DNA from: Alphaproteobacteria bacterium HGW-Alphaproteobacteria-3
GTDB lineage: Bacteria > Pseudomonadota > Alphaproteobacteria > Parvibaculales > Parvibaculaceae
DNA: 53,440 bases
Direction: 5' to 3'
Assembly: GCA_002842875.1 (NCBI GenBank)
Contig: PHEF01000011.1
Span: forward strand, 1-53,440
Shown: piece by piece, positions 25,986-35,043 of the stretch
Layout: the number at the start of each line of letters is the position of its first letter
How positions within the stretch are numbered: the first letter of the stretch is position 1
Notes under the pieces: generated by a model
Seen by the model: the letters and a program-made list of their open reading frames with translations, nothing else
What the model was told of the DNA's origin: nothing
Databases searched by the model: none
Translations under genes and position numbers: made by a program

Positions 25986-27226
25986 ACGGTCCAATTCTCG
26001 CGAGCGCCGTATATGATGTTGAAAGGATACGACAGGATTTCCCCATCCTGTCGCGCACCGTCTATGGAAAGCCGCTCGTTTACCTCGACAACGCCGCTTC
26101 GGCGCAGAAGCCGCAGGTCGTAATCGATGCGATTGCGGACGCCTATGCGACAGAGTATTCGAACGTCCATCGCGGCATGCATTATCTTTCGAATGCGGCG
26201 ACCGAAAAGTTCGAGCAGGCACGGGAAATCGCAAGAGACTTCCTGAACGCTGCCTCGACAGACGAAGTCGTCTTCACCTCGGGTGCGACGGACGCGATCA
26301 ATCTCGTTGCGTCGTCTTTTGCCGGACCGCGAATTGAAGCCGGCGATGAGATCGTCCTTTCGGTCCTTGAGCATCATTCGAACATTGTACCGTGGCATTT
26401 CCTCCGTGAGCGCCAGGGTGCCGTCCTGAAATTCGTGCCGGCAACCGACGAAGGCGATCTCGATATCGAGGCATACCGGAAACTCTTCACGCCGCGCACG
26501 AAAATGGTGGCATTGACGCAGATGTCGAATGCGCTTGGCACGATCACGCCGATCAAGGAGATGATCCGGATCGCGCACGAACGTGGTGTTCCCGTCCTGG
26601 TTGATGGATGTCAGGGCGCCGTTCATTTGCCGTCCGACGTTCGAGATATGGATTGCGATTTCTTCGTCTGCTCCGGCCACAAGCTCTACGGGCCGACGGG
26701 TATAGGACTTCTCTATGGAAAAGCCGAGCATCTGAAATCCATGCGCCCCTATCGTGGCGGCGGTGAAATGATCCGCGAGGTCTCGCTCGAAAACGTAACC
26801 TACGCCGCCCCGCCTCACAGGTTCGAAGCGGGCACCCCGGCGATCGTTCAGGCCATTGGTCTCGGCGCCGCGCTTTCCTATATCGAATCCGTGGGGCGCG
26901 ACAGGATCGCGGCGCATGAGGTCGTGTTACGGGATTATGCGACGCGCCGTCTGTCGGAGATCGGCAGCCTCCGGATCGTCGGCACCACGAAGGCGAAGGG
27001 AAGCATCGTCTCTTTCGTGATGGACAATGCGCATCCCCACGACATTGCGACAGTGATCGACCGGGCGGGGGTTGCCGTGCGTGCCGGTCACCATTGCGCG
27101 CAACCGGCGATGGAACGTTTCGGTGTCGGCGCGACGACAAGAGCCTCTTTCGGCATGTACAACACGCTCGAGGAAGTGGACCGGCTTGCCGAGGCGCTGA
27201 TCGACAGCAAGAAATTCTTTGGATAA
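25982..27226 (+). CDS. sufS: SufS-type cysteine desulfurase
   Basis: Group II desulfurase supplying sulfur to SufBCD. The 414-aa protein has PLP-lysine K234 in SGHKLYGPTG and the active cysteine C372 in RAGHHCAQP, with YLDNAASAQKP at the N-terminus. The start ATG overlaps the sufD stop (ATGA), indicating translational coupling. No sufE or sufU is seen in the operon, so the sulfur-transfer partner must be elsewhere or be replaced. Confidence 0.95.
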   Translation: MNGPILASAVYDVERIRQDFPILSRTVYGKPLVYLDNAASAQKPQVVIDAIADAYATEYSNVHRGMHYLSNAATEKFEQAREIARDFLNAASTDEVVFTSGATDAINLVASSFAGPRIEAGDEIVLSVLEHHSNIVPWHFLRERQGAVLKFVPATDEGDLDIEAYRKLFTPRTKMVALTQMSNALGTITPIKEMIRIAHERGVPVLVDGCQGAVHLPSDVRDMDCDFFVCSGHKLYGPTGIGLLYGKAEHLKSMRPYRGGGEMIREVSLENVTYAAPPHRFEAGTPAIVQAIGLGAALSYIESVGRDRIAAHEVVLRDYATRRLSEIGSLRIVGTTKAKGSIVSFVMDNAHPHDIATVIDRAGVAVRAGHHCAQPAMERFGVGATTRASFGMYNTLEEVDRLAEALIDSKKFFG

Positions 27227-27236
27227 GGATCGAGGC

Positions 27237-27632
27237 ATGTCCGAAGATATGAACACGGTTGGAACGGACGAAACGCAAGAGAGTTCGGCGGCTGGCAAGC
27301 CCATGTCCGCCATTCCGCAGGAGGAGCTGGATCAGCTCACCGACGACATCATTGCGGCGTTGAAGACGGTCTACGATCCCGAAATCCCTGTTGATATTTA
27401 CGAGCTCGGCCTCATCTACAAGGTCGACATCTCGGATGATCGGGATGTTGTGGTCGACATGACGCTGACGGCGCCGGGATGCCCGGTAGCAGGCACGATG
27501 CCGGTCATGGTCGAGGATGCGGTTCGCACGGTCGAGGGCATTGGCGATGTTCGCGTCAACATGACTTTCGATCCGCCATGGGATCCGAGCCGGATGTCGG
27601 ACGAGGCGCGTGTCGCGCTCAACATGTATTGA
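27237..27632 (+). CDS. sufT: SufT-type MIP18/DUF59 Fe-S maturation protein
   Basis: A 131-aa MIP18-family protein aiding Fe-S protein maturation, probably in cluster delivery. Core motifs: KTVYDPEIPVDIYELGLIY and MTLTAPGCPVAGTMP with the conserved C82; the C-terminus RVNMTFDPPWDPSRMSDEAR is typical. The first 25 residues are acidic and not conserved. ATG 27237 has AAGGA seven bases upstream and follows sufS by 10 bp. Confidence 0.92.
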   Translation: MSEDMNTVGTDETQESSAAGKPMSAIPQEELDQLTDDIIAALKTVYDPEIPVDIYELGLIYKVDISDDRDVVVDMTLTAPGCPVAGTMPVMVEDAVRTVEGIGDVRVNMTFDPPWDPSRMSDEARVALNMY

Positions 27633-27643
27633 AGGTACGGGAA

Positions 27644-28003
27644 ATGGCGAGACCCATTCCGAAAGCGATTACCCTGACGGAAGCTGCCGCGGAGCGCATG
27701 AAGGAGATCATGGCGGCCTCGGACGGCAAGTACATCGGTGTACGCATCGGCGTGAAGAATGGCGGCTGTGCCGGCATGGAATACACGATGGAATATGCCG
27801 AGGATCAGCAACCGCTCGACGAGGTCGTCGAAGATCGCGGCGTCAAAATTCTCATCGATCCGAAGGCGATCCTCTTCCTGCTCGGAACCGAGATGGACTA
27901 CGCCACCGGGAAGTTCTCGTCCGGTTTCCGGTTCAATAACCCGAACCAGACGGACGCCTGCGGATGCGGCGAGAGCGTTACCATCACTCCTGCCTCCGTT
28001 TGA
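27644..28003 (+). CDS. sufA: A-type Fe-S carrier (SufA/IscA/HesB)
   Basis: Small A-type carrier that accepts clusters from SufBCD and passes them to apoproteins. The 119-aa protein starts MARPIPKAITLTEAAAERMK; its three conserved cysteines are C42 (NGGCAGMEY) and C106/C108 (DACGCGES). It starts 11 bp after sufT. Confidence 0.93.
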   Translation: MARPIPKAITLTEAAAERMKEIMAASDGKYIGVRIGVKNGGCAGMEYTMEYAEDQQPLDEVVEDRGVKILIDPKAILFLLGTEMDYATGKFSSGFRFNNPNQTDACGCGESVTITPASV

Positions 28004-28009
28004 ACGCAC

Positions 28010-28402
28010 ATGGCCGTCAGCAGCGAATACAAGGCATTCGTTGCCGAACAGCTTGAACCTCTCGGCCCGGTTCGTATCCGCAACATGTTCGGCGGCGCGG
28101 GCGTTTATTTCGACGATCTGATGTTCGGCCTCATCGCGGGCGAAACGCTTTTCTTCAAGGTGGACGAGCGCAATCGTGGCGAATTCGAGGGCGAGGAGAT
28201 GGGCCCCTTCGTCTATGAGCCGCCATCGGGCAAGTCGATCGCCATGTCCTACTACGAGCTGCCGGAGCGGCTCTATGACGAGCCGGAAGAACTCGTCCTC
28301 TGGGCGCGGCGCGCGCTCGATGCCGCCCTTGCCGCGAAAGCGTCGAAGCCTGTGAAGACGAAAAAAGCCGCGCGGAAAAAAACCGCGCACCCCAAAACCT
28401 GA
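28010..28402 (+). CDS. TfoX N-terminal domain protein
   Basis: A 130-aa protein starting MAVSSEYKAFVAEQLEPLG, with the TfoX/Sxy N-terminal domain (VRIRNMFGGAGVYFDDLMFG ... LFFKVDE). In gammaproteobacteria Sxy co-activates competence genes with CRP; alphaproteobacterial single-domain members have no defined role. The C-terminus is a Lys/Ala-rich tail (KTKKAARKKTAHPKT). It starts 6 bp after sufA, so it is the last member of the Suf transcript. Confidence 0.88.
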   Translation: MAVSSEYKAFVAEQLEPLGPVRIRNMFGGAGVYFDDLMFGLIAGETLFFKVDERNRGEFEGEEMGPFVYEPPSGKSIAMSYYELPERLYDEPEELVLWARRALDAALAAKASKPVKTKKAARKKTAHPKT

Positions 28403-28413
28403 AGCGCGCGGTC

Positions 28414-28482
28414 ATGCCTTATGTTCTTCTTTTCATTGCCCTGATGTTCCTCGCCTTGCTCGCGAGTTGTTTCATGGGCTAG
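28414..28482 (+). CDS. Possible 22-aa hydrophobic mini-protein
   Basis: Reads MPYVLLFIALMFLALLASCF then MG and stop. It is almost wholly hydrophobic, with a lipobox-like LASC, so a single membrane helix or a very short lipoprotein is conceivable. It follows the TfoX gene by 11 bp on the same strand and stops 5 bp before the convergent enoyl-CoA hydratase stop. There is no clear ribosome site beyond gaagcgcgcgg, so chance remains possible. Confidence 0.35.
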   Translation: MPYVLLFIALMFLALLASCFMG

Positions 28483-28487
28483 GAGAT

Positions 28488-29279
28488 TCAGTTCCCCTTG
28501 AACTGTGCCGGCCGCTTTTCGAGAAAGGCGCGCACGCCTTCCTTGAAGTCTTCGCCATATCCGGCCGTCCGCTGCATTTGCCGCTCGAGATTGAGTTGCT
28601 CTTCATAGGTGTTGTCGGTGCTCTCCCAGTAGAGCTGCCGGATCATTCCGAGCGTCCTGGTAGGCCCGCTGGCAAGATCGGCGGCAAGCTTCTTTGCCTC
28701 CTCCATCAGCCTTTCATCGTCGTAGACGCGGTTGACGAGGCCCCATTCGAGCGCCGTCTCGGCGGGTAGCTTTTCGCCAAGCAGCGAAAGTTCCATTGCG
28801 CGTGCTTTGCCGACGAGGCGAGGCAGGATCCAGGTCGAGCCGCCATCGGGCACAAGGCCGATGCGGCGGAACGCCTGAAGGAAATAGGACGAGCGCGCGC
28901 AAAGAACGAGATCGCCCATCAGCGCGAAGCTCATGCCGACGCCTGCCGCCGGGCCATTCACCGCCGTCACGAAGGGCATCTGCAGGTTGCGCAGGCGGCG
29001 CAGGAACGGATGGTACATGGTCTCGAGCGCCGAGCCCGCATCGGGACGCGCGCCTGAATTATCGCCGCGTCCCTGCAGGATGGCACCCGTGCAGAAGCCG
29101 CGGCCCTCGCCCCTCATGACGAGGCAGCGGACGCCGTTCTTCGGGTCTTCGACTGCGTCCATGGCGCGCATCAGACCGCCCAGCATCTCGGGCGACACCG
29201 CGTTCATCACCTCGGGATGGTTCAGCGTCAATGTTCCCACGGCGCCGTCGATGTCCAGTTTAGCTCTCTCGAATTCCAT
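28488..29279 (-). CDS. PaaG-like enoyl-CoA hydratase/isomerase
   Basis: A 263-aa crotonase-fold protein. Oxyanion-hole segments are present (CLVMRGEGRGFCTGA and NGPAAGVGMSFALMGD). The first catalytic glutamate position of true hydratases is not a glutamate here, while the VPDGGSTWILPRLVGKARAM region carries the aspartate typical of PaaG-type isomerases; so an isomerase-like activity on acyl-CoA is more likely than classical hydration. ATG 29279 has GGAG eight bases upstream; an earlier ATG (29300) lacks one. A damaged paralogue lies immediately upstream on the same strand. Confidence 0.85.
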   Translation of the reverse strand: MEFERAKLDIDGAVGTLTLNHPEVMNAVSPEMLGGLMRAMDAVEDPKNGVRCLVMRGEGRGFCTGAILQGRGDNSGARPDAGSALETMYHPFLRRLRNLQMPFVTAVNGPAAGVGMSFALMGDLVLCARSSYFLQAFRRIGLVPDGGSTWILPRLVGKARAMELSLLGEKLPAETALEWGLVNRVYDDERLMEEAKKLAADLASGPTRTLGMIRQLYWESTDNTYEEQLNLERQMQRTAGYGEDFKEGVRAFLEKRPAQFKGN

Positions 29280-29316
29280 TCTCTTCTCCCTGTGTTCCAT
29301 GCGTGAATATCGTAGC

Positions 29317-30103
29317 TCAGACGGTGAATTCCGGTTCCTTCTTGGTGAGGAACGCCTTCACGCCTGCGCTGAAATTCGGGTGGTCGCCGAGCATGCCCTG
29401 CACATCGTGCTCATAGTCGAGTTGCGTGGCGAAGTCGTTGTTCCCTGCGGCGTCGATAGCCTTGCGGATTTCGCCGAATGCATTCGTCGGGCCTTTGGCG
29501 AGTTTCGCCGCGACCGCGCGCGCCTCGCTCATCAGCGCCGCGTCATCGACGCATTTCCAGATCAGGCCCCATTCGGCAGCCGTCTCCGCGGGAAGCTTGT
29601 CGCCGGTGAGGGCGAGACCGAGCGCGCGCGTCCGACAAGCCTCGGCAGATGCCACGTACAACCGAGATCGGGAATAAGGCCGAGCCGGGGGCCGAAGACC
29701 TGTATGAATGCAGCGCTCTTCGCGGCGATAACGATATCCGCCGCAAGGTGAGGCTGACACCGCCGCCTGCCGCGATGCCATTCACGGCGGCCACGATGGG
29801 CTTCTGCAACGCGTATAGCTCTCGCATCATCGGGTTGAAGCCGACGGTCATTCCATGCGCCACGCCCTGACCGATGGACATCCCGTCCTGGCGCTGGCCT
29901 TGCGCGGCAAGATCGGCACCGGCGCAGAAGCCGCGCCCGGCGCCCGTTATGAGGAGCACCCGCGCCTCCGGATTCCTTGCGACCTCGGCCACGGCCGCGC
30001 GCATGTCGGCGATGAGCCTCGTATCGATGCTGTTCAGCACCTCGGGCCGGTTGAGAGTGAGCAGGGCAATGCCGTCTTCGACGGTGAGCGTGATCGTTTC
30101 CAT
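29317..30103 (-). pseudogene. Enoyl-CoA hydratase, disrupted by two frameshifts
   Basis: Begins METITLTVEDGIALLTLNRP, and the homologous frame runs to GIAAGGGVSLT. It then continues in a second frame (LAADIVIAAKSAAFIQVFGP ... LPRLVGRAR) and finally in a third (ALGLALTGDKLPAETAAEWG ... KKEPEFTV). The first break is near 29744 and looks like one missing G (CTTGCGGCGG where CTTGGCGGCGG fits). The second is within a GCGCGCGC run near 29622-29630. All segments are otherwise well conserved and PaaG-like (IPDLGCTW), so the damage is recent or a sequencing artefact. It is a tandem paralogue of the intact gene at 28488-29279. Confidence 0.88.
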
Positions 30104-30206
30104 GGTCGCGTCCCGGTCTTCGTTCTGGTTGGCGGGCCGCATAGGGCATCGGCTCGGTTCATGCCGCCGGATTTCGGCCGAAAATAGCCGCCCGATGCCC
30201 CATGCG

Positions 30207-30238
30207 AAAGGCCGCCCGCGGTGTTTCCCGGGGCGGCC
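30207..30238 (-). terminator. Candidate terminator of the diguanylate cyclase transcript
   Basis: Arms ggccgccc (30210-30217) and gggcggcc (30231-30238) pair perfectly; on the minus strand the hairpin is followed by tttcgc, a weak U-run. It lies about 50 bp past the GGDEF gene stop. The remainder of 30104-30290 shows no gene. Confidence 0.5.
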
Positions 30239-30290
30239 TAGCGTTACATTGCGTCAAAGGTCGGTGGTGGCGCGGTCGCGTCCTGTCGGA

Positions 30291-31340
30291 TCAACCCGCC
30301 TGCGCTTGCGGCGCAGCTATGCGGTGACATTCGGTGATAACGCGGTTGCGTCCGTTCCGCTTCGCTTCGTAAAGGCAGGCATCGGATCGCTCGATGAGGG
30401 AGGCCGCATTGTCTCCCGGTTGGAACTGGGCAATGCCCAGCGACATGGTGACGCGACCGAGGGATTCGCCCGTCGAGCGCTTGACCAGTTCTCGCGCCTG
30501 CACGGTCTCGCGGACGGAATTGGCGACAGCTTCCGCGGACGCCATTTCCGTTGAAGGCATGATGGCCGCGAATTCCTCGCCACCGTAACGGGCAACGATG
30601 TGGCCGTTCAGCACGCCGGTTTTGAGGCAGCTCGCCACCAGACGAAGCACCTGGTCGCCCGTGCGGTGCCCGAATGTGTCGTTGAACTTCTTGAAATGAT
30701 CGATGTCGCCGATGACGAGACAGAGCGGGTCGCCGCTCCTTGCAGCGTTGTCCAATTCGCGCGCCAGCGCTTCGTCGAAGGCCTTGCGGTTGTTGATGCC
30801 GGTAAGCCCGTCGGTGCGCGCCTCGCTATGCGCCTTCTCGAGATTCTCCTGCAGTTCGTTGAGTTCCTTCTTCGTCGCCTGAAGGTGCTCTTCGAGTTCG
30901 GTGCTGCGTTCTTCCATCTTGCGAGACGCGTTCACGATCGCCTCGACCGCCCGGCACACATCGTTCGCCGACGACTGGCTGGTAAGTCCCTCGCTCGCCT
31001 CGCGCACCGTAGCGCCGAGGGCGGTGGAGTTGCCCACCGACTCTTCGATGATCTTGAGGATCTGGCCGACTTCCGTGTTGATCCGCGCGCCCGTGGTGAG
31101 CGTCACGTCCGTCAGTTTGCCTTCGGTCAGGTACTTCTTCTGCAGCGACACCGTGGTGTCGAGATCGATCGGCAGGGCGCTCGCGATCCGGCTGTCGATT
31201 TCCTGGTTCAGTTCGGGCAGCCGGCCGGACGCATAGCGGAACCAGACCGAGTAGTTGTCGGGTGCCGGGGGAATTCCATGATCCGCCATAAGCCGGAGCG
31301 CGTGTTCGCTCCACTCGGTTGCGAATTCGATATCGTCCAT
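30291..31340 (-). CDS. Diguanylate cyclase (GGDEF)
   Basis: Makes cyclic di-GMP from two GTP. The 349-aa protein has no membrane segment. The N-terminal 160 residues are helical, with a coiled coil just before the GGDEF domain (SRKMEERSTELEEHLQATKK). Active motif RYGGEEF is intact, as are DGLTGINNRKAFDEAL and IGDIDHFKKFNDTFGH. The inhibitory RxxD I-site normally five residues before GGEEF is absent (GHIVARYGGEEF), so product inhibition at that site is unlikely. The first helix region (WSEHALRLMADHGIPPAPDN) resembles a sensory N-terminus seen in other alphaproteobacterial soluble cyclases. The start MDDIEFATEW is preferred over a methionine eight codons upstream. Confidence 0.92.
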   Translation of the reverse strand: MDDIEFATEWSEHALRLMADHGIPPAPDNYSVWFRYASGRLPELNQEIDSRIASALPIDLDTTVSLQKKYLTEGKLTDVTLTTGARINTEVGQILKIIEESVGNSTALGATVREASEGLTSQSSANDVCRAVEAIVNASRKMEERSTELEEHLQATKKELNELQENLEKAHSEARTDGLTGINNRKAFDEALARELDNAARSGDPLCLVIGDIDHFKKFNDTFGHRTGDQVLRLVASCLKTGVLNGHIVARYGGEEFAAIMPSTEMASAEAVANSVRETVQARELVKRSTGESLGRVTMSLGIAQFQPGDNAASLIERSDACLYEAKRNGRNRVITECHRIAAPQAQAG

Positions 31341-31659
31341 ATTCGTCACGAGTACGACCCTCACCAGGCGCCCTCGCGGGAGCCGTCTGCCATTCCTGAA
31401 AAGAACGCTAGGCGGATTGGGTTACCTCCTCGTAAATACCGCGGAAAATGGCGGTTTTTTGCAGTTCACTGGAAATGCGGGCCTGTGCCGAGATGGGGGG
31501 CTCTCAAAGGGCCGTTCGTTATGTATATTTCAGGAAAATTAACCGGGTTCGGGAGGATTTGCCGGGCCCGGGAAGGTCGCCATGCGAGCGGCCGGCAAAT
31601 GCAACGAACAAACACGCGGCGGGCTCCTTCAGGCCTGGCTGCACATGAGGAGGAACCAA

Positions 31660-33123
31660 ATGAGCTTGGCGGAGCAGACCACTCACGAAGCGGATTCGGC
31701 GACCATCTCGGCCTCGATCCGCGCGATCCTCGACAGGCAGAAGGCTGCGCATATCAAGGAAGGCCCGGCCAGCGCCGAGCGGCGCATCGATTGGCTGGAC
31801 CGTGCCATCGCACTCCTCGTCGACAATCAGAAGGAGATCGTCGAGGCGCTCGCCTCCGACTTCGGCCATCGCAGCCATGAGCAGACGCTGCTCACCGACG
31901 TGATGGGGTCGATCGGGCCGCTGAAGCACGCAAAGAAGCACCTCCGTCAGTGGATGAAGCCCGAAAAGCGCAAGGTGCAGTTCCCGCTGGGCCTGCTGGG
32001 TGCCAGGGCGCGCGTCGAATATCAGCCGCTGGGCACGGTCGGTATCATCAGCCCGTGGAACTTCCCGATCAATCTCACATGGACGCCGCTCGCAGGCGTC
32101 TTTGCCGCGGGCAATCGCGCCATGATCAAACCGTCGGAGTTTACCCCGGCGACCTCGGAGTTGATGGCCCGTCTTCTGCACCAGGCTTACGACGAGACGG
32201 AAGTGGCCGTTGTGACCGGCGGTCCCGCGGTCGGCGAAGCTTTCAGCCGCCAGCCTTTCGATCATCTGCTGTTCACCGGCGCGACCTCAATCGCCTACCA
32301 TGTCATGCGTGCCGCAGCGGAGAACCTGGTGCCGCTCACGCTGGAACTGGGTGGGAAATCGCCTGTGATCGTATCGAAATCGGCGAAGATCGACGATGCC
32401 GCTGCCCGCATCATGAACGGCAAGATACTGAACGCCGGCCAGATATGCCTCGCGCCGGACTACGTGTTCGTACCGGAAGGCAAGGTGGACGAGTTCGTGT
32501 CGGAGGCCACAAAGTCGGTGACGAAAATGCTGCCGACGATGAAAGACAATCCCGACTACACCTCGATCGTCAACCAGCGCCACTACGACCGCCTGAACTC
32601 GTATCTCGACGATGCGCGAAGCAAGGGCGCGAGGATCGTTGAGATCAATCCGGCCAACGAGGACTTCAGCCAGCAACAGGCCCACAAAATTCCGCCGACG
32701 CTGGTGCTCAACCCGACCGACGACATGAAAATCATGCAGGACGAGATTTTCGGTCCGCTTCTGCCGATCAAGACCTACAAGGAAGTGGACGAGGTTCTTG
32801 GCTACGTGAATGCCAATGCCCGTCCGCTCGGTCTCTACTATTTCGGCGATGACGAAAAGGAAGAGCGCACCGTCCTCGATCGCACGACATCGGGCGGTGT
32901 GACGGTCAACGACGTCATCATGCATGTGTCGATGGAAGACCTGCCCTTTGGCGGTGTCGGTCCGTCCGGAATGGGCGCCTATCACGGCCTGGACGGTTTC
33001 CGGACCTTCAGTCATGCGAAGGCCGTATTCACGCAATCGAAGGCGAAGATGGTCGCGGAAATGTTCCGCCCGCCTTACGGCCCCAAGACGCGGAAACTGC
33101 TCGCTTCCCAGATCAAGAAGTAG
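31660..33123 (+). CDS. Coniferyl-aldehyde-type aldehyde dehydrogenase
   Basis: A 487-aa NAD(P)-dependent ALDH of the class 3/CALDH type. The N-terminus lacks a signal. Motifs: PWNFPINLTWTPLAGVFAAG (cofactor), TLELGGKSPVIV (general base Glu), NAGQICLAPDYVF (catalytic Cys) and EIFGPLLPIKTY. The C-terminal MEDLPFGGVGPSGMGAYHGL and RPPYG match coniferyl aldehyde dehydrogenases, which oxidise aromatic and long aldehydes; actual substrate unknown. ATG 31660 has a strong AGGAGG six bases upstream. The 319-bp gap before it (from 31341) contains no other gene I can support. Confidence 0.92.
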   Translation: MSLAEQTTHEADSATISASIRAILDRQKAAHIKEGPASAERRIDWLDRAIALLVDNQKEIVEALASDFGHRSHEQTLLTDVMGSIGPLKHAKKHLRQWMKPEKRKVQFPLGLLGARARVEYQPLGTVGIISPWNFPINLTWTPLAGVFAAGNRAMIKPSEFTPATSELMARLLHQAYDETEVAVVTGGPAVGEAFSRQPFDHLLFTGATSIAYHVMRAAAENLVPLTLELGGKSPVIVSKSAKIDDAAARIMNGKILNAGQICLAPDYVFVPEGKVDEFVSEATKSVTKMLPTMKDNPDYTSIVNQRHYDRLNSYLDDARSKGARIVEINPANEDFSQQQAHKIPPTLVLNPTDDMKIMQDEIFGPLLPIKTYKEVDEVLGYVNANARPLGLYYFGDDEKEERTVLDRTTSGGVTVNDVIMHVSMEDLPFGGVGPSGMGAYHGLDGFRTFSHAKAVFTQSKAKMVAEMFRPPYGPKTRKLLASQIKK

Positions 33124-33143
33124 ACGGGACCGCCTGGAAACAG

Positions 33144-33173
33144 AAAAGGCGGCTCTGCGGAGCCGCCTTTTTT
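33144..33173. terminator. Bidirectional terminator between ALDH and DEAD-box genes
   Basis: aaaaggcggctc, tgcg loop, gagccgcctttttt: a 12-bp stem with A- and T-tracts on both sides, so it can end both converging transcripts. Confidence 0.9.
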
Positions 33174-33194
33174 GTCGTTACCGGAGAGAGTGGA

Positions 33195-34670
33195 TCAGGC
33201 GTCTTCCGATTCCTGTTCGAGTTCGTCGTCCGTCTCTTTTGTCGCCTTCTTGGGCAGCTTGACGGCGCGAAGAATGAACGCCGGAACGTGATCGCCAAGC
33301 CCAAGCACCGGGCGGTCGTCATCCCTGTCGCGACCGCTGCTGCGCCGGTTCGGCTTTTCTTCGGCCTTTGTCTGCGTCTTTTCTGCGGGAGCGTCGTGTA
33401 CCTCTACCGTCTCGGCGGCTTGCGTCTCGACGCCTTCTTTCGCAGTCTTGTTTCTGTCGCGCCCGCCGCGACGGCTGCGCCCGCGCCGGGGTTCCTTCTG
33501 CTCCTCGACTTCGATGTCGGCCTGCACTTCGGCGGGCGCCGTCTCGGTCTCGGGTGCGGCTGCGTCCTGCAGCGGGATCGGATTGCCGATCAGCTTCTCG
33601 ATTGCAGCGAGATATTTGCCGTCCTCACGCGTCGCCAGCGTGTAGGCCGTGCCGCTCTTGCCGGCGCGGCCGGTGCGGCCGATGCGGTGAACATAGTCCT
33701 CCGCATGCGTCGGCACGTCGAAGTTGAACACATGGCTGACATCGGGAATGTCGAGGCCGCGCGCTGCCACGTCGCTGGCGACGAGCAGGCGAATGGTGCC
33801 CTTCCGGAATCCGTCCAGCGTTCTCGTGCGTGTCGCCTGGTCGAGGTCGCCATGAATGGCGCCCGCCGACAGCCCGCTCTTGGATAAGGCGCGCTCCAGA
33901 ACGGAAACATCGCGCTTGCGATTGCAGAAGATGATCGCGTTCTTCACGTTCTCGTTTTCGATGATCTTCTGAAGCACGTCGCGTTTGCTGTCCCGCGACG
34001 TCTTCACCAGAACCTGTGTGATGGTGGCGCCTGTCGAAGACGCCCGCGCCACTTCGATCCGTTCCGGATTATGCAGGAACGTGTCGGTAAGCCGCTGGAT
34101 TTCCGGCGGCATCGTCGCCGAGAAAAAGAGCGTCTGACGTGTAAAAGGCAGCTTCTTGCAGATTTCCTCGATGTCGGGAATGAAGCCCATGTCGAGCATG
34201 CGGTCGGCTTCGTCGATCACCAGGATTTGCACGCCCGTCAGCAACACCTTGCCGCGGCCGCAATGGTCGAGCAGGCGGCCGGGCGTCGCGATCAGGACAT
34301 CGACGCCCCGATCGAGCTTCTTCTCCTGATCGCCGAACGAAACGCCGCCGATCAGGAGCGCCATCGAGAGTTTGTTGTATTTACCGTAGGTCTCGAAATT
34401 CTCGGCGACCTGCGCGGCAAGTTCGCGCGTCGGCTCCAGAATGAGCGAGCGCGGCATGCGCGCCCGGGCGCGGCCCCGCGACAGCTTGTCGATCATCGGC
34501 AGCGTGAAGGACGCCGTTTTGCCGGTACCGGTCTGGGCGATGCCGAGCACGTCGCGCCCGGCAAGAACATGGGGGATGGCTTGCGCCTGGATAGGCGTCG
34601 GCTCGGTGTAGCCCGTTTCAGCTACAGCTTTCAGTACCTCTGGCGCGAGGCCGAGTTCGTCGAATGTCAT
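33195..34670 (-). CDS. DEAD-box RNA helicase, RhlE-like
   Basis: ATP-dependent RNA helicase of 491 aa acting in RNA or ribosome metabolism. The start MTFDELGLAPEVLKAVAETG was chosen over an ATG six codons upstream. Motifs in order: Q motif (YTEPTPIQAQAIP), AQTGTGKTASFTLP (I), PTRELAAQV (Ia), VIDEADRMLDMGF (II), FFSATMPPEI (III), IIFCNRKRDV, ARGLDIPDVSHVFNFDVP (V) and HRIGRTGRAGKSGTA (VI). The last 120 residues are low-complexity, Arg/Glu/Ala-rich (RRGRSRRGGRDR), typical of RhlE tails that bind RNA. The 373-bp gap 34671-35043 contains no gene; it would hold the promoters of this gene and the histidine kinase. Confidence 0.93.
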   Translation of the reverse strand: MTFDELGLAPEVLKAVAETGYTEPTPIQAQAIPHVLAGRDVLGIAQTGTGKTASFTLPMIDKLSRGRARARMPRSLILEPTRELAAQVAENFETYGKYNKLSMALLIGGVSFGDQEKKLDRGVDVLIATPGRLLDHCGRGKVLLTGVQILVIDEADRMLDMGFIPDIEEICKKLPFTRQTLFFSATMPPEIQRLTDTFLHNPERIEVARASSTGATITQVLVKTSRDSKRDVLQKIIENENVKNAIIFCNRKRDVSVLERALSKSGLSAGAIHGDLDQATRTRTLDGFRKGTIRLLVASDVAARGLDIPDVSHVFNFDVPTHAEDYVHRIGRTGRAGKSGTAYTLATREDGKYLAAIEKLIGNPIPLQDAAAPETETAPAEVQADIEVEEQKEPRRGRSRRGGRDRNKTAKEGVETQAAETVEVHDAPAEKTQTKAEEKPNRRSSGRDRDDDRPVLGLGDHVPAFILRAVKLPKKATKETDDELEQESEDA

Positions 34671-35043
34671 TAAGGAAGCCCTGTACACCGTTGATGCGCT
34701 GCCCGTGGTGGCCCACTTTCAGGGCCGTGGACGGAGCCTCCGCGAACGGATCGGGGAGGGAGAGCAGCTACGAGCGCGTTGTTCTGCGACCGCGCGAATC
34801 CGCTAAAGATGAGCGGACCATAGGGATAATCGACAAATTGTCAACAGAACCCGCAGTTTTCCTGCGGTTGGCAGGCATCTGAGCCGGTTCCCGCCCCGGA
34901 TTGCGCGCGGATGTGATCAAAACGGCTCACATGGCGGCGGTAAATTCGTGCTTCGCGACCGTCCGTCGCGACATTCGTTTCCGCAACGTTAAGGCTTTCG
35001 GCGCACTTTCGATACGGAAAGAAAGGATTGTTTCAGGCCGGTC

